A stretch of DNA of 64,000 bases from JAGRCP01 sp942490705 (GCA_942490705.1 CALNXY010000015.1:1-64000); one strand, 5' to 3'. Counted from the first letter of the stretch, positions 50,744 through 59,898 are shown. Numbers and translations: made by a program. Notes: generated by a model from the letters alone, not told the origin.

Positions 50744-51946
50744 ATGAAGCCTACTATTCGGCCTTTGGCGCCGGCAATGATCTTGTTTGCGCTGGTTCTG
50801 CTTTTTGGCGCCTGCGCCGCGCCGCCCGAGAGTGGGCGCGTACGCTCATCCGTCGCCGAGGCAATGGCGCGCGGCGATGATCTGCCCTTTGCCCAGCCCC
50901 TGGAACCAATGGCGTTTACGTTTCCCGCCGACCATGGTCCCCACGAAGAATATCGGACCGAATGGTGGTATTACACGGGCAACGTGCAGGATGCGGCAGG
51001 AAACCCTTACGGCTTCCAGCTGACGTTCTTCCGCAACGCCATTTCGCCCGAGGAGCCGCAGCGGGCGTCAACGCTGGCAACCAACGACATCTACATGGCC
51101 CACTTCGCCGTGACGGATGGAGCAGGGGACAAGCATTACAGCTTCGACCGCTACAGCCGTGGGGCGGGCGGACTGGCCGGCGCCACGGGTGAGCCGATCT
51201 TTGACGTCTGGCTGGAGGACTGGCGCGCCGTGCAGGTAGAGCCGGGCGTCATGCGCCTGACCGCCCAGGCCGGCACGGGCGCAGACAGCGAAGATGAGGA
51301 CGCGACACCCGTGGCAATTGATCTTACTCTGCGCGAGACGCGCGAGCCCATTCTGCATGGTGATCGTGGCCTTAGTCCCAAAGGGCCTGAACGGGGCAAC
51401 GCCAATTACTATTACAGCCTTGTCCAGCTCGCCACAGACGGCACGATTACGCTCGACGGGGAAACCAGCGAGGTCAGCGGGCTGAGTTGGATGGACCATG
51501 AATTCGGAACCAGCACGCTCTCCAACCAAACCCGGGGCTGGGACTGGTTTAGCGTACAGTTGGAAAACGACGCGATCCTCATGTTTGCTGAATTCCACGA
51601 TGGGTTAGGGAGAAACCGGTCGGCTCTGGAAGGCACGCTTGTCTATCCCGATGGACGGCAGGTGAGCCTCAATGATGAAGATTTTGACATGCGCGCAACC
51701 GGCGAATGGACCAGCCCGCGTACTGGTATCACCTATCCCAATGGCTGGGAGGCGGTCTTCCCCGGCGAGCAGATTGAGCTGACGATCACGCCGCTGATCC
51801 GAGACCAGGAAATGGATGTCGATTTCGTCTATTATGAGGGCGCTACCGAAATCACGGGCACGATGGCGGGCGAGCCTGTGCAGGGAATTGGTTTTGTGGA
51901 GTTGACGGGCTACGGTGACCGCGAAATGGCTGAGTATCAGCGCTAG
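50744..51946 (+). CDS. AttH/CrtC-type lipocalin-like lipoprotein
   Basis: A 400-residue exported protein. The start at 50744 has GAGG five bases upstream; ATG 50741 is also possible. The leader PAMILFALVLLFGACAAP ends in a lipobox-like FGAC. The body is the two-domain lipocalin-like fold of the AttH/carotenoid-hydratase-related family, shown by EYRTEWWYYTGNVQDAAG, YGFQLTFFRN, SGLSWMDHEFGTSTL and GWDWFSVQLENDAILM. Members have been called secreted hydrolases, but a reaction is proven for few. Its divergent Na/Pi neighbour and the intervening Pho-box-like repeats suggest expression under phosphate stress. Confidence 0.88.
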   Translation: MKPTIRPLAPAMILFALVLLFGACAAPPESGRVRSSVAEAMARGDDLPFAQPLEPMAFTFPADHGPHEEYRTEWWYYTGNVQDAAGNPYGFQLTFFRNAISPEEPQRASTLATNDIYMAHFAVTDGAGDKHYSFDRYSRGAGGLAGATGEPIFDVWLEDWRAVQVEPGVMRLTAQAGTGADSEDEDATPVAIDLTLRETREPILHGDRGLSPKGPERGNANYYYSLVQLATDGTITLDGETSEVSGLSWMDHEFGTSTLSNQTRGWDWFSVQLENDAILMFAEFHDGLGRNRSALEGTLVYPDGRQVSLNDEDFDMRATGEWTSPRTGITYPNGWEAVFPGEQIELTITPLIRDQEMDVDFVYYEGATEITGTMAGEPVQGIGFVELTGYGDREMAEYQR

Positions 51947-51970
51947 CAGGCTGCCCGAGATAGTATGAAT

Positions 51971-52060
51971 AGGCTGCGGATTGCGCGGATTAGGCTAAAA
52001 CAGCTGGAGTTTCTTAGCTTTATCCGCTTGAATCCACCAGTTCCGCGCAATCCGCGGCCT
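51971..52060. terminator. Large inverted repeat between convergent genes
   Basis: AGGCTGCGGATTGCGCGGA (51971-51989) pairs with 52042-52060 with one mismatch across a 52-base loop, between the converging lipoprotein and NUDIX genes. TTTTT follows closely downstream (52063-52067) on the plus strand. Confidence 0.55.
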
Positions 52061-52099
52061 ATCTTTTTGGTCGCTCCGACAAGCTGCGAGTACGGCTGA

Positions 52100-52573
52100 T
52101 CAATCGAGCGAGGGCAGCATGCCAATGGCGGTTCCGAGCACCTTGCGTTCGCTTTCGTAGGTGAGGATTTCGAGCGCCTGACTCAGCGTGAACCAGGCGA
52201 CGCCGTCGACCTCGTGGCTTTCGTCACTCAGGCGACCGCCGGTTGCACGCATGAGAAAAAAGTCGACGGTCTTTTTTACCCGCACCGGGCGCGGCTTGCG
52301 GTACGTGTCCCAGTAGGAGAAGTTGATGGCCTGGAGGAAGACCACCGTGGTGGCCTGGAGGCCGGTCTCTTCCTCTACTTCACGCACGGCGGTTTCGGCT
52401 GAAGACTCACCCGCCTCGCGCGTGCCCTTGGGCAGCTGCCAGCGCGTGCCGCCGCGGGTGGCGATCAGCGCGACTTCATGCTCGCCATCCTGGGGCGAAC
52501 GACGAAAAACGACGCCGCCGGAGGACCAGGTGCGGCGCGATGGATTGGGCGCTCCGCCATCCTGATCCAGCAC
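52100..52573 (-). CDS. NUDIX hydrolase
   Basis: A 157-residue NUDIX protein that hydrolyses a nucleoside diphosphate linked to another moiety. The Nudix box GTREAGESSAETAVREVEEE followed by TGL fits G-x5-E-x7-R-E-x2-E-E-x-G. The WQLPKG start and the middle KTVDFFLM strand resemble diadenosine-polyphosphate or MutT-like hydrolases. The GTG at 52573 is chosen because it overlaps the preceding stop by one base (TAGTG) and has AGGAG upstream; the longer frame reads through the upstream gene. It is the last gene of a four-gene operon (PQQ-type dehydrogenase, CorA, unknown, NUDIX). Confidence 0.9.
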   Translation of the reverse strand: MLDQDGGAPNPSRRTWSSGGVVFRRSPQDGEHEVALIATRGGTRWQLPKGTREAGESSAETAVREVEEETGLQATTVVFLQAINFSYWDTYRKPRPVRVKKTVDFFLMRATGGRLSDESHEVDGVAWFTLSQALEILTYESERKVLGTAIGMLPSLD

Positions 52574-53088
52574 TAGAGCTTCTCCTGCCAGTGACGGTTT
52601 TGGGGTGAGCCGAGTAGCGGACCGTCGGCAACGGCGATGGCAAGAGCTTGGGCCACTTCTTGCCAATTCTCGGGTGGCAGGGAAATCAATTCCGGCGGTA
52701 AATAGACCGGCGTTGCGAAGCTGAGCGCCCCGGCCAACTCCGTCACCGACCAGACTGCCCGCGCCCGGGCAATGACGACAAACGTCTCCATCCACTTGTC
52801 GAGCAACACGAGCCAGGCGGCCAAATCCAACGCCAGCCCAATGCGCATCAGCGGTTGCGGCATCTCGGCATGGGCGAAGGCCAGATTGCCGGTCCCGTCA
52901 AGCCAAATGCGGTGTGGCGTGACCGGACCTGGTGAATAGCCGGCCGTGCCCCACGCAGCAAAGCCCTCATGAAGGTCAGTCACCATGGGCGGCAAGATGC
53001 TTTGTGGGTTATTCGCCAAGCACGCCATCCCCTGTGGCGGTGTCGGTGTAGAATTTAGTGTGCCATCTTTTGCAGTGTAATATCGCAT
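52573..53088 (-). CDS. Protein of unknown function
   Basis: A 171-residue protein, not recognised. The ATG at 53088 lies four bases after the CorA stop, and the stop overlaps the NUDIX start by one base, so it is tightly embedded in an operon. The sequence has a Pro-rich start (NSTPTPPQGMACLANNPQSI), an aromatic middle (GYSPGPVTPHRIWLDGTGNL) and a hydrophobic helix-like segment (IGLALDLAAWLVLLDKWMET). A second possible start at 53145 lies inside CorA. No signal peptide. Confidence 0.75.
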   Translation of the reverse strand: MRYYTAKDGTLNSTPTPPQGMACLANNPQSILPPMVTDLHEGFAAWGTAGYSPGPVTPHRIWLDGTGNLAFAHAEMPQPLMRIGLALDLAAWLVLLDKWMETFVVIARARAVWSVTELAGALSFATPVYLPPELISLPPENWQEVAQALAIAVADGPLLGSPQNRHWQEKL

Positions 53089-53092
53089 TGCA

Positions 53093-54076
53093 TCACAACC
53101 AGTTCTGGCGACGAAACCAAGCAAGCATGCCAACCACAGCGCCAATAAAGATCAGCCAAATCAGCGGATACGCCCACGGCCAGTTGAGCTCGGGCATATA
53201 GACAAAATTCATGCCATAGACGCCGGCGAGGAAGCTGAGGGGCAAAAACAGCGTCCCCATTACGGTTAGCACCTTCATGACGTCGTTAATGCGGTTGTTG
53301 ACGAGCGCCAGGTGCGCCTCGATCGTCGTGCTGGCCAAGTCGCGCATGCTGTCAGCCAGGTCGTCCAACCGCACCAGGTGATCAAAAACATCCCGAAAAT
53401 AGAGATGCATCTCAGAGGGCACCACATCATACTCTGCCACGGAGAGCTTGTACAGAATCTCCCGCTGGCGCATGAGAATACGGCGAAGGCGCAGCGCACT
53501 GCTCTTGGCCGTCAGCAGATCGTTGAGCACCTCTGACTGGCCACTGCGATTGTCAAACAGGAAAATGGTATCGCCCAATTCCTCCAGCCGCTCGTCAAGT
53601 CGCTCCAGCAAAGGGACGTAGGCGTCGACCTGTTGGTCCAGCACATCATAGAGCACGTAGGCGGGTCCTTTGGCCAAGCCGCCCTCACCGTGATAATCAG
53701 GAATCCAGAGGTTATCGATCGTCGGGCGCGGTTCGTCGTGAATCGTAACCAGGTAATTTGCCCCGAGAAAGATGTCCATCTCATACGTATGGATGTCCAT
53801 ACGCTCATCGCCGATCCCGATGGTATGGAGCACCAAGAAGAGATAGCGGCCATAGTCATCCAGCTTCGGCACATGAATATCGCTGATCACGTCTTCCACT
53901 GCCAGGGGATGGAATTGGAAGAGTCGGACCAACACCTCTTCATACTCCTCCTCCGTCGGGGCCTGGAGGTCGATCCAGAGCGCGCTGCGTCGCTCGTTGA
54001 GCGCACGGCGGATCTCACCGTCCTCCAGGTCGGTGAGAACGGCGCCACTGGAATGTCGATAGAGCAAGCGAATCAT
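53093..54076 (-). CDS. corA: CorA-family magnesium/divalent metal channel
   Basis: A 327-residue CorA protein. The cytoplasmic domain ends in a long helical stalk, and the two C-terminal helices carry the hallmark YGMNFVYMPE (GMN filter) between LTVMGTLFLPLSFLAGV and WAYPLIWLIFIGAVVGML. Length is standard. It imports Mg2+ (or Co2+, Ni2+) as a pentamer. The gene is 21 bases from the upstream dehydrogenase stop and four bases from the next start. Confidence 0.95.
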   Translation of the reverse strand: MIRLLYRHSSGAVLTDLEDGEIRRALNERRSALWIDLQAPTEEEYEEVLVRLFQFHPLAVEDVISDIHVPKLDDYGRYLFLVLHTIGIGDERMDIHTYEMDIFLGANYLVTIHDEPRPTIDNLWIPDYHGEGGLAKGPAYVLYDVLDQQVDAYVPLLERLDERLEELGDTIFLFDNRSGQSEVLNDLLTAKSSALRLRRILMRQREILYKLSVAEYDVVPSEMHLYFRDVFDHLVRLDDLADSMRDLASTTIEAHLALVNNRINDVMKVLTVMGTLFLPLSFLAGVYGMNFVYMPELNWPWAYPLIWLIFIGAVVGMLAWFRRQNWL

Positions 54077-54097
54077 GGCCGCGGTCCGTCGCTTCCG

Positions 54098-55444
54098 TTA
54101 GCGCTGCACAAGAGGCAGGTAGAGATCCTGACGGATCAGGCTTAGGCGATAGACAGAGCCGTTGGTGCCGCCGACATAGAGTTCGCCCGCCTCATCCTCG
54201 CCAAACCCAAGCGTTGCAAAAGGCGTATTGATCACGGCCCGATTGACCCATTCGCCGTCTTCCTCGGTCAGGCTCCAGATGCGCCGATCACAGAAGTCAC
54301 CGTAGAAATAGATGCCATCAATCTCCGGGAGACTTGCGCCGCGGTAGACGTTGCCGCCGGTCACGGAGCAGCCATACTCGGTGTGGCGATAGGTGTGGAT
54401 GGGCATGGTGAAGCCGGTCGGGTCGCAGCCGGTAGCCGGGCTAAAGCATTGATCCCCTTCCCAAACACGCCAGCCGTAATTCTCGCCGCCCGGGCTGTCG
54501 CCTGGCTGCCGGTCGATCTCCTCGACCGACCCCTGCCCCACGTCACCCGTGAAGAGCGCACCAAGTGTCCGGTCAAAGGAGAAACGCCAGGGGTTGCGCA
54601 GGCCGAGCGCCCAGATTTCCGGGCGATAGCTCGCCGAGCCCACAAAAGGATTCGAAGCCGGTACAGCGTAGGTTTCCTGTCCCGTCACGTCGAGGCGCAG
54701 CATCTTGCCCAGCAAGGAAGCGGGGTTCTGGGCCAGGTTATGGGGATCGCCGCCGGAGCCGCCATCCCCCAGGCCCACATAGAGGTAGCCGTCCAGCGGG
54801 CTAAAGGCGATCTGACCGCCATTGTGATTGTTATAGGGCTGATTGACTGTGAGAATTCGCACCTCGCTTGCGGCATTAGCCCGATTCGGATCATCTTCAC
54901 GCACGGAAAAACGCGCGACGACGGAGTCGCAGCCGCCGTTGGGTTCTTCGGGCAAATCAGGCGCGGCGAGGTCGCCCAATCTCACCACGTCGTAGCTGTA
55001 ATAGACATAGAAGTGGCCGCTGACCGAATAGTCCGGTGCAAAAGCCAAGCCCAGAAGTCCGCACTCCCCAATGGTTGTCACCTGGTCGGTCAGATCCAGA
55101 AACGAAGATGGCAGCAGCTCGCCCCCTTCCATGATACGGATCCGCCCTGGACGCTCGACGATGAAAAGGCGTCCGCTCTCATCGCCGGCGTTGGTGATGA
55201 CCACGGGTTGGTCCAAATCCTGGGCAATGCGATAGAGGACGGGGCGCACGGGCGGACCGACGGTGCCATTCTCGTCAGCCGCGGCGCCCACATCGGCATC
55301 TGCGACCATGCCCAGCAGGAGCAAGGCGCCCCACAATAAAGCCAGCGCCATCCGAAACCTGGGTAAGGTGGGAGTCGACACCCGGTGGGTAGCGCGTGGC
55401 GACGGTGATGGTAGATTAACTTGAAAAGGATGTTGGGCTTTCAT
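54098..55444 (-). CDS. PQQ-dependent sugar dehydrogenase-like secreted protein
   Basis: A 448-residue exported beta-propeller protein of the soluble glucose dehydrogenase (GSDH) family. ATG 55444 is preceded by GGGGGA; upstream in-frame codons to 55585 are not typical of a leader. A hydrophobic segment (MALALLWGALLLLGMVAD) after about 30 polar residues is a late signal peptide or anchor. Family motifs: IVERPGRIRIMEGGELLPSS, GECGLLGLAFAPDY, NHNGGQIAFSPLDGYLYVGL, RNPWRFSFDRTLGALFTGDV. Four conserved-looking cysteines may form disulfides. PQQ use is inferred from family and not proven for this group. Confidence 0.88.
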   Translation of the reverse strand: MKAQHPFQVNLPSPSPRATHRVSTPTLPRFRMALALLWGALLLLGMVADADVGAAADENGTVGPPVRPVLYRIAQDLDQPVVITNAGDESGRLFIVERPGRIRIMEGGELLPSSFLDLTDQVTTIGECGLLGLAFAPDYSVSGHFYVYYSYDVVRLGDLAAPDLPEEPNGGCDSVVARFSVREDDPNRANAASEVRILTVNQPYNNHNGGQIAFSPLDGYLYVGLGDGGSGGDPHNLAQNPASLLGKMLRLDVTGQETYAVPASNPFVGSASYRPEIWALGLRNPWRFSFDRTLGALFTGDVGQGSVEEIDRQPGDSPGGENYGWRVWEGDQCFSPATGCDPTGFTMPIHTYRHTEYGCSVTGGNVYRGASLPEIDGIYFYGDFCDRRIWSLTEEDGEWVNRAVINTPFATLGFGEDEAGELYVGGTNGSVYRLSLIRQDLYLPLVQR

Positions 55445-55626
55445 ACGTCCCCCGAAGGTGCACGCGGGCGTCAGCATCTTGTGCATGCGACCGGCCGCGC
55501 GACGGTTATGAGCATATGTGCATTGTACCGCTTTCCACCTCTTTTGTAACGTCAATTGGGCAGCGGAGTGATCCTTCATATCCATCGGTAACAGAATAAT
55601 CAGGCTCGGAACGGAATAAATTGTGT

Positions 55627-55656
55627 TTGACAGAGGTTGGCCACCTGAGGTACAGT
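55627..55656 (+). promoter_or_regulatory. Candidate sigma-70 promoter for the RNase D gene
   Basis: A perfect TTGACA (55627-55632) is followed after 18 bases by TACAGT (55651-55656), 36 bases before the start codon at 55692. Confidence 0.5.
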
Positions 55657-55691
55657 ATTACGTGCACCCCGCTATTTGACGGGACCTCTAC

Positions 55692-56909
55692 ATGAGCCTT
55701 TCCGACCGCACTAATGGATCGCAGAAGTCGAAGCAGCGCAAATTGGCAAACCCCACACTAATCTACAAAAGAAGCGCCTTTGCCGGCATGCTTGATGACC
55801 TGCAGGGCAAATCCTTGATTGCTCTCGATACCGAGAGCGACAGTCTCTTTAGCTATTATCCCAAAGTTTGTCTTATTCAGCTTACCACTTATGCCGACCG
55901 CGAGAATCCCGACCCAAAAAAGGTCGTGGATTACCTGGTTGACCCCCTGCGCCTGGACCAACTGGACGGTTTGGGCACACTCCTGGCAGACCCAGCGGTT
56001 GAGGTCATTATGCACGCTGCCGAGAATGACATTCTCATTTTGCAGCGCGACTTCAACTTCACCTTTAGCTATATTTTTGACACGCAACTGGCGGCACGCA
56101 TCCTCGGTTGGAATCGCAAGGGACTGGCGGCGATCCTGGAAGAACAGTTTGGATTGGTCTCCAACAAGCGCATGCAGCGCACCAACTGGGGCAAGCGCCC
56201 GTTGACGCCCCAGCAGATCACCTACGCGCAGATGGACACGCACTACTTACCCGCCTTGCGTCAACGACAGATTAAGGAACTCAAGGAAGCCGGCCGCTGG
56301 GAAGAGGCGCAAGAGGCCTTCAAACACCTGCTGCGGGTCAATTATCATGAACGGACCGCCAATGACCGTTCGTTTTGGCAGATGAAGGTCGCCCGCTCAA
56401 TTGATCCTGAAGCGACAGGCGTGCTGGAGGCGATCTGGCAGTGGCGCGAACACGAGGCCCAGCATCAGGATCGGCCGCCCTTTAAGCTGGTCAGCGATCG
56501 CGTACTCGAGCGGATCGCTGTCGCCCAACCGACGACAGTCGCCCAACTGGGCAAGATCGCCGGCATCAGCGACTATCAGATTCGACGCTACGGCAAGGCC
56601 CTGATTGCAGCCGTCAAGGATGGCCAGCAGCGACCGCGCCCCAAAGCGCCGGAGGGGAGCAAGCGGCCCGATCATAACGTCGACAGGGCCACCCTTGAAC
56701 GCTACGAAAACTTGCGGCGCTGGCGTAGTCAGACGGCCAAGGCGCGTGGCGTTGATACGGATATTGTCTTCAACAACAGCACGCTCCTCATTATTGCCAA
56801 ACGACGCCCGAGTTCAATCGCTGAACTCGAGGAGATCGAAGAGATCGGACCGTGGAAGGCAAAGACCTATGCGCCCGATGTCCTGCAATTGGTAAATGGT
56901 CGTCATTGA
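55692..56909 (+). CDS. rnd: Ribonuclease D-type 3'-5' exonuclease with HRDC domains
   Basis: A 405-residue DEDDy exonuclease of the RNase D type, which trims the 3' ends of tRNA precursors. Exo motifs: LIALDTESDSLFSY (Asp and Glu), HAAENDILIL (Asp) and YAQMDTHYLPAL (Asp with nearby Tyr). Two HRDC domains follow (about residues 235-315 and 335-405, with YQIRRYGKALIAAV and RRPSSIAELEEIEEIGPWKA). The start lacks a strong ribosome binding site (GGGA at seven bases). It is divergent from the dehydrogenase operon. Confidence 0.93.
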   Translation: MSLSDRTNGSQKSKQRKLANPTLIYKRSAFAGMLDDLQGKSLIALDTESDSLFSYYPKVCLIQLTTYADRENPDPKKVVDYLVDPLRLDQLDGLGTLLADPAVEVIMHAAENDILILQRDFNFTFSYIFDTQLAARILGWNRKGLAAILEEQFGLVSNKRMQRTNWGKRPLTPQQITYAQMDTHYLPALRQRQIKELKEAGRWEEAQEAFKHLLRVNYHERTANDRSFWQMKVARSIDPEATGVLEAIWQWREHEAQHQDRPPFKLVSDRVLERIAVAQPTTVAQLGKIAGISDYQIRRYGKALIAAVKDGQQRPRPKAPEGSKRPDHNVDRATLERYENLRRWRSQTAKARGVDTDIVFNNSTLLIIAKRRPSSIAELEEIEEIGPWKAKTYAPDVLQLVNGRH

Positions 56910-57214
56910 ACGAAATTCGATCGTAACGGGCGCGGGCTTGTAGCCGAACGAGCGTCACTATTCGATTTCCCTCCCCTCACCTACAAAACAAACCTAGCCA
57001 AAAGCTAATGTCGCTCCCGCCTCCCGGTTTCGCTGGAGAATGGCGCGAGGCGAACTCATAAGCCGATCTCACGATCACGTAACGGCCAAGCGACTGGGGA
57101 TTCAATTTGACGCGCGCACACCGTCCATCTAAGATGGAGCCGCGTACGGGCGATGCTCGACCGCGCTCAAAAGAAACAAGAGTGTGCTGCTACTGGAAGT
57201 GAGATGCGACCCGC
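56910..57214. other. Gene-free spacer with promoter for the phoB-like gene
   Basis: These 305 bp contain only a promoter candidate (57107-57135) near the end. No open frame, inverted repeat or known RNA was recognised. Confidence 0.6.
57107..57135 (+). promoter_or_regulatory. Candidate sigma-70 promoter for phoB-phoR-like genes
   Basis: TTGACG (57107-57112) and TAAGAT (57130-57135) are exactly 17 bases apart. Transcription would begin near 57142, giving a leader of about 73 bases. Confidence 0.55.
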
Positions 57215-57943
57215 ATGAATGAGCCCAAAGTGCTCGTGGTTGAAGATGAACCGGCCCTGATCGACACGCTGGAATATAGTTTGCGCAAGCAGGGCTACAA
57301 CGTGAGCCTCGCCACCGACGGCCACAAGGCGATTGAGATCGCCCGTGCCGAAACGCCCGACCTCATCCTCCTCGACGTCATGCTACCCGGCATTGACGGC
57401 TTTGAGGTCTGCAGAATCCTGCGGCAGGAGATGAGCGTTCCCATCTTAATGCTCACGGCCAAAGCCGATGAAGTCGATAAAATCGTCGGCCTGGAAGTGG
57501 GTGCGGATGACTACATCACCAAACCCTTCAGCATGCGCGAACTGCTGGCACGCGTCAAGGCCATGCTGCGCCGCGTGCGCATGGTACGCGAAGAAGTCGC
57601 CTTTGAGCAGGCGAGCGGCGGGCCGGATCGCATTGCCAGTGGCGAAAAGTACCTATTCGACAATCTAGTCATCGACTTGAGCCGCCGTGAAGTTCTCGTC
57701 GATGATGGGCCCATTCATCTCAAACCCAAAGAATATGAACTGCTCGTCTTTCTGGCGCGCAATCGCGGCATCGTCCTCAGTCGCGACCTGATTCTGGAAC
57801 GCGTCTGGGGTTGGGACTACGATGGCGGCAGCCGGACGGTTGACGTCCACGTCAGATGGCTACGCGAAAAAATCGAGGTCGATCCAGCGAAACCCTATCG
57901 CATCGTCACCGTTCGCGGCATTGGCTATCGTTTCGAAGGGTAG
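57215..57943 (+). CDS. phoB: PhoB/OmpR-type response regulator
   Basis: A 242-residue regulator with a receiver (acidic pair in VVEDEP, Asp54 in ILLDVMLPGIDG, Lys in ITKPFSMREL) and a C-terminal OmpR winged helix (IHLKPKEYELLVFLARNRGI, GSRTVDVHVRWLREKI, ITVRGIGYRFEG-like end). A linker of about 30 residues separates the domains. Its kinase partner starts seven bases after the stop. The gene symbol is based on the pst genes that follow, and DNA targets are proposed at 59797-59857 and 50457-50483. Confidence 0.88.
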   Translation: MNEPKVLVVEDEPALIDTLEYSLRKQGYNVSLATDGHKAIEIARAETPDLILLDVMLPGIDGFEVCRILRQEMSVPILMLTAKADEVDKIVGLEVGADDYITKPFSMRELLARVKAMLRRVRMVREEVAFEQASGGPDRIASGEKYLFDNLVIDLSRREVLVDDGPIHLKPKEYELLVFLARNRGIVLSRDLILERVWGWDYDGGSRTVDVHVRWLREKIEVDPAKPYRIVTVRGIGYRFEG

Positions 57944-57950
57944 CTACCCT

Positions 57951-59780
57951 ATGCCACCAAGCACCAGACAACGTTGGCTCACCGCCGGGCTCTACGGCCT
58001 TACCGTGGTCATCATCATGGCGGCCGCCATGGCTCTCACCTCGCGGGCCATCACCTCCGCACTGTTGACCGACTTTGACCAAAAGGCCCAGGCACAGGCC
58101 CTGGCCCTGGCGCAAAATCAGCGTCTGGCTGCAGACTGGCAGGACCCCGAGCGGCTGCGCCAACATTTGGGCGAGCTGCAACAGCTCACCGGCGTGCGCA
58201 TCACGGCCCTCAATGAAGCAGCCATCGTCCTGGCCGATTCTTCGACCCTCGAGCCGCTGGAATCGGCAGACTTGAGTGCGCTGCCTGAAATCTCGCCCGC
58301 AATTTGGGAAGCGGACGAGACCGTGCGCCGGCTTGACCCGGTCACCGATCTGGAAAGCATCTTCATCGTCGAACCTCTGGGCCCCAACCCGTTCGACGCC
58401 CAGGGCAGCCTGCGCTTCGCCTTTCCAGTCGCCCTCGTCGAGGCGCGAATCGCTGCGCTCCAGCGCCAATTCCTCGCCATTGGACTTCTCACGACGCTGG
58501 CAATCACCGGCCTCTTCCTCTATCAAATCGAACGCTCCCGGCGCACCGTGCGCCAACTGATTAGCGTAGCCGATCGCATCACGGCCGGCGAGCTGGATGC
58601 ACGATTGCTCTCGCTCAAGACCGGCGAAATGGGTCACTTGACGCGATCATTCAACCGCATGGCCGGCGAATTAGAGAGCGAGATCCAGAAGCGGGAGCGC
58701 GAAAAGGATCGCCTGGAGACGGTCATGCATGCCATGGCCGATGGGGTGCTGATTCTTACCCGCAAGGGCAAGGTGCGGATGATCAACCCGGCCGCGGCCA
58801 ATCTGCTCAACACCAACGAAGAGCGGGCCGACGGTCGCACCTTTATCCAAGTGGTGCGCGATCACCGGATCGCCGAAGTTTGGACGCGCTGTCGCGCCAA
58901 TGGCCAGCAGCAGGTTGCGGCGCTGGAACTTGGCCCCAGTCGCTTCCTGCGCGTCATCGTCACCCCGTTTCTGCGCGGTGCAGATCGTGGCTACGTGGTG
59001 ATCCTGCAAGATCTCACGCGCCTGCGCCAACTCCAGACGGTGCGCCAGGACTTTGTCAGCAACGTCTCCCACGAACTGCGCACGCCCCTGGCTGCACTGC
59101 GAGCCCTGGTCGACACGCTACGCGACGGCGCCATCGACGATCCGCCCGCAGCGGCCCGCTTCCTGGATCGCATGGAGGTGGAGGTTGATTCGCTCACCCA
59201 ACTCGTGGAAGAGCTGCTGGAGCTGTCGCGCATTGAATCGGGCAAGGTCCCCTTGCGCTTCCGGCGTGCATCGGTGGTAGAAGTTATTGGCAGCGGCGCC
59301 GAAAGGCTGCGCCCGCAAGCCGAACGCGCCGAGATCAGTCTGAACGTCATGATCCCAGAGGACGCGCCGGATTTGCTGGTCGACCCTGCACGCGTGCAAC
59401 AGGTGATCACCAACCTTGTGCACAACGCCATCAAGTTTACGCCGGCGGGCGGACGTATCAACGTTACTGTCCGGCGACAAAATGACGCGGCTATTCTCGT
59501 TAGCGTCGCCGACACGGGCATCGGCATTCCGCCACAAGAGCTACAGCGCATCTTTGAGCGCTTCTACAAAACCGACCGCGCCCGCAGCAGCGGCGGCACC
59601 GGCTTGGGGTTGGCGATTGCCAAGCATATTGTCCAGTCCCATGGCGGCGATATCTGGACCGAAAGCATCGTCGAAAGCGGCAGCATCTTCTATTTAACAC
59701 TCCCCACTGCCCCCGCTATTCTGGATGACAATCAGGAGACGGCGCTTCTCATCCTCTCGCCGCCGTCTGCACTCCCGTGA
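57951..59780 (+). CDS. phoR: PhoR-like sensor histidine kinase
   Basis: A 609-residue membrane kinase. Two helices (about residues 11-33 and 179-199) flank an extracytoplasmic sensor. A HAMP domain (RITAGELDARLLSLKTGEMG) and a PAS domain (VMHAMADGVLILTRKGKVRM) follow. HisKA has its phospho-His at residue 374 in NVSHELRTPLAALRALVDTL. The ATPase has LVHNAIKFTPAGG, ADTGIGIPP and GGTGLGLAIAKHIVQSHGG. This HAMP-PAS-HisKA order is that of PhoR. The start at 57951 is preferred over the overlapping upstream frame at 57822, which would run inside the regulator gene. Phosphate sensing would normally go through PstSCAB and PhoU. Confidence 0.9.
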   Translation: MPPSTRQRWLTAGLYGLTVVIIMAAAMALTSRAITSALLTDFDQKAQAQALALAQNQRLAADWQDPERLRQHLGELQQLTGVRITALNEAAIVLADSSTLEPLESADLSALPEISPAIWEADETVRRLDPVTDLESIFIVEPLGPNPFDAQGSLRFAFPVALVEARIAALQRQFLAIGLLTTLAITGLFLYQIERSRRTVRQLISVADRITAGELDARLLSLKTGEMGHLTRSFNRMAGELESEIQKREREKDRLETVMHAMADGVLILTRKGKVRMINPAAANLLNTNEERADGRTFIQVVRDHRIAEVWTRCRANGQQQVAALELGPSRFLRVIVTPFLRGADRGYVVILQDLTRLRQLQTVRQDFVSNVSHELRTPLAALRALVDTLRDGAIDDPPAAARFLDRMEVEVDSLTQLVEELLELSRIESGKVPLRFRRASVVEVIGSGAERLRPQAERAEISLNVMIPEDAPDLLVDPARVQQVITNLVHNAIKFTPAGGRINVTVRRQNDAAILVSVADTGIGIPPQELQRIFERFYKTDRARSSGGTGLGLAIAKHIVQSHGGDIWTESIVESGSIFYLTLPTAPAILDDNQETALLILSPPSALP

Positions 59781-59796
59781 AGCCCCAAACCGCCTG

Positions 59797-59857
59797 TTAA
59801 CACAACGTTTACAAATCTTTTCCCCTATGTTAACGGCATTCACCCACCCCATTAACC
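59797..59857 (+). promoter_or_regulatory. Pho-box-like array upstream of pstS
   Basis: TTAACA (59797), TTTACA (59808), TTAACG (59830) and TTAACC (59852) lie on the same strand at distances of 11, 22 and 22 bp, so all fall on one 11-bp phase. The skipped positions hold degenerate hexamers (TTTCCC at 59819). A weak -10 (CATACT, 59867-59872) follows. This is the arrangement expected for a PhoB/PhoP-activated promoter. Confidence 0.6.
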
Positions 59858-59872
59858 GCAACGTTCCATACT

Positions 59873-59898
59873 CTATCTGTGAACTGCTTCACAGATAG
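59873..59898 (+). other. Hairpin in the pstS leader
   Basis: CTATCTGTGAA (59873-59883) pairs perfectly with TTCACAGATAG (59888-59898) around CTGC. It would lie at or just after the 5' end of the pst message and could stabilise it. Confidence 0.5.

Noticed and set aside
54383..55339. A 318-codon plus-strand open frame
   Set aside because: It is antisense to the PQQ-type dehydrogenase gene, which has clear family motifs on the minus strand.
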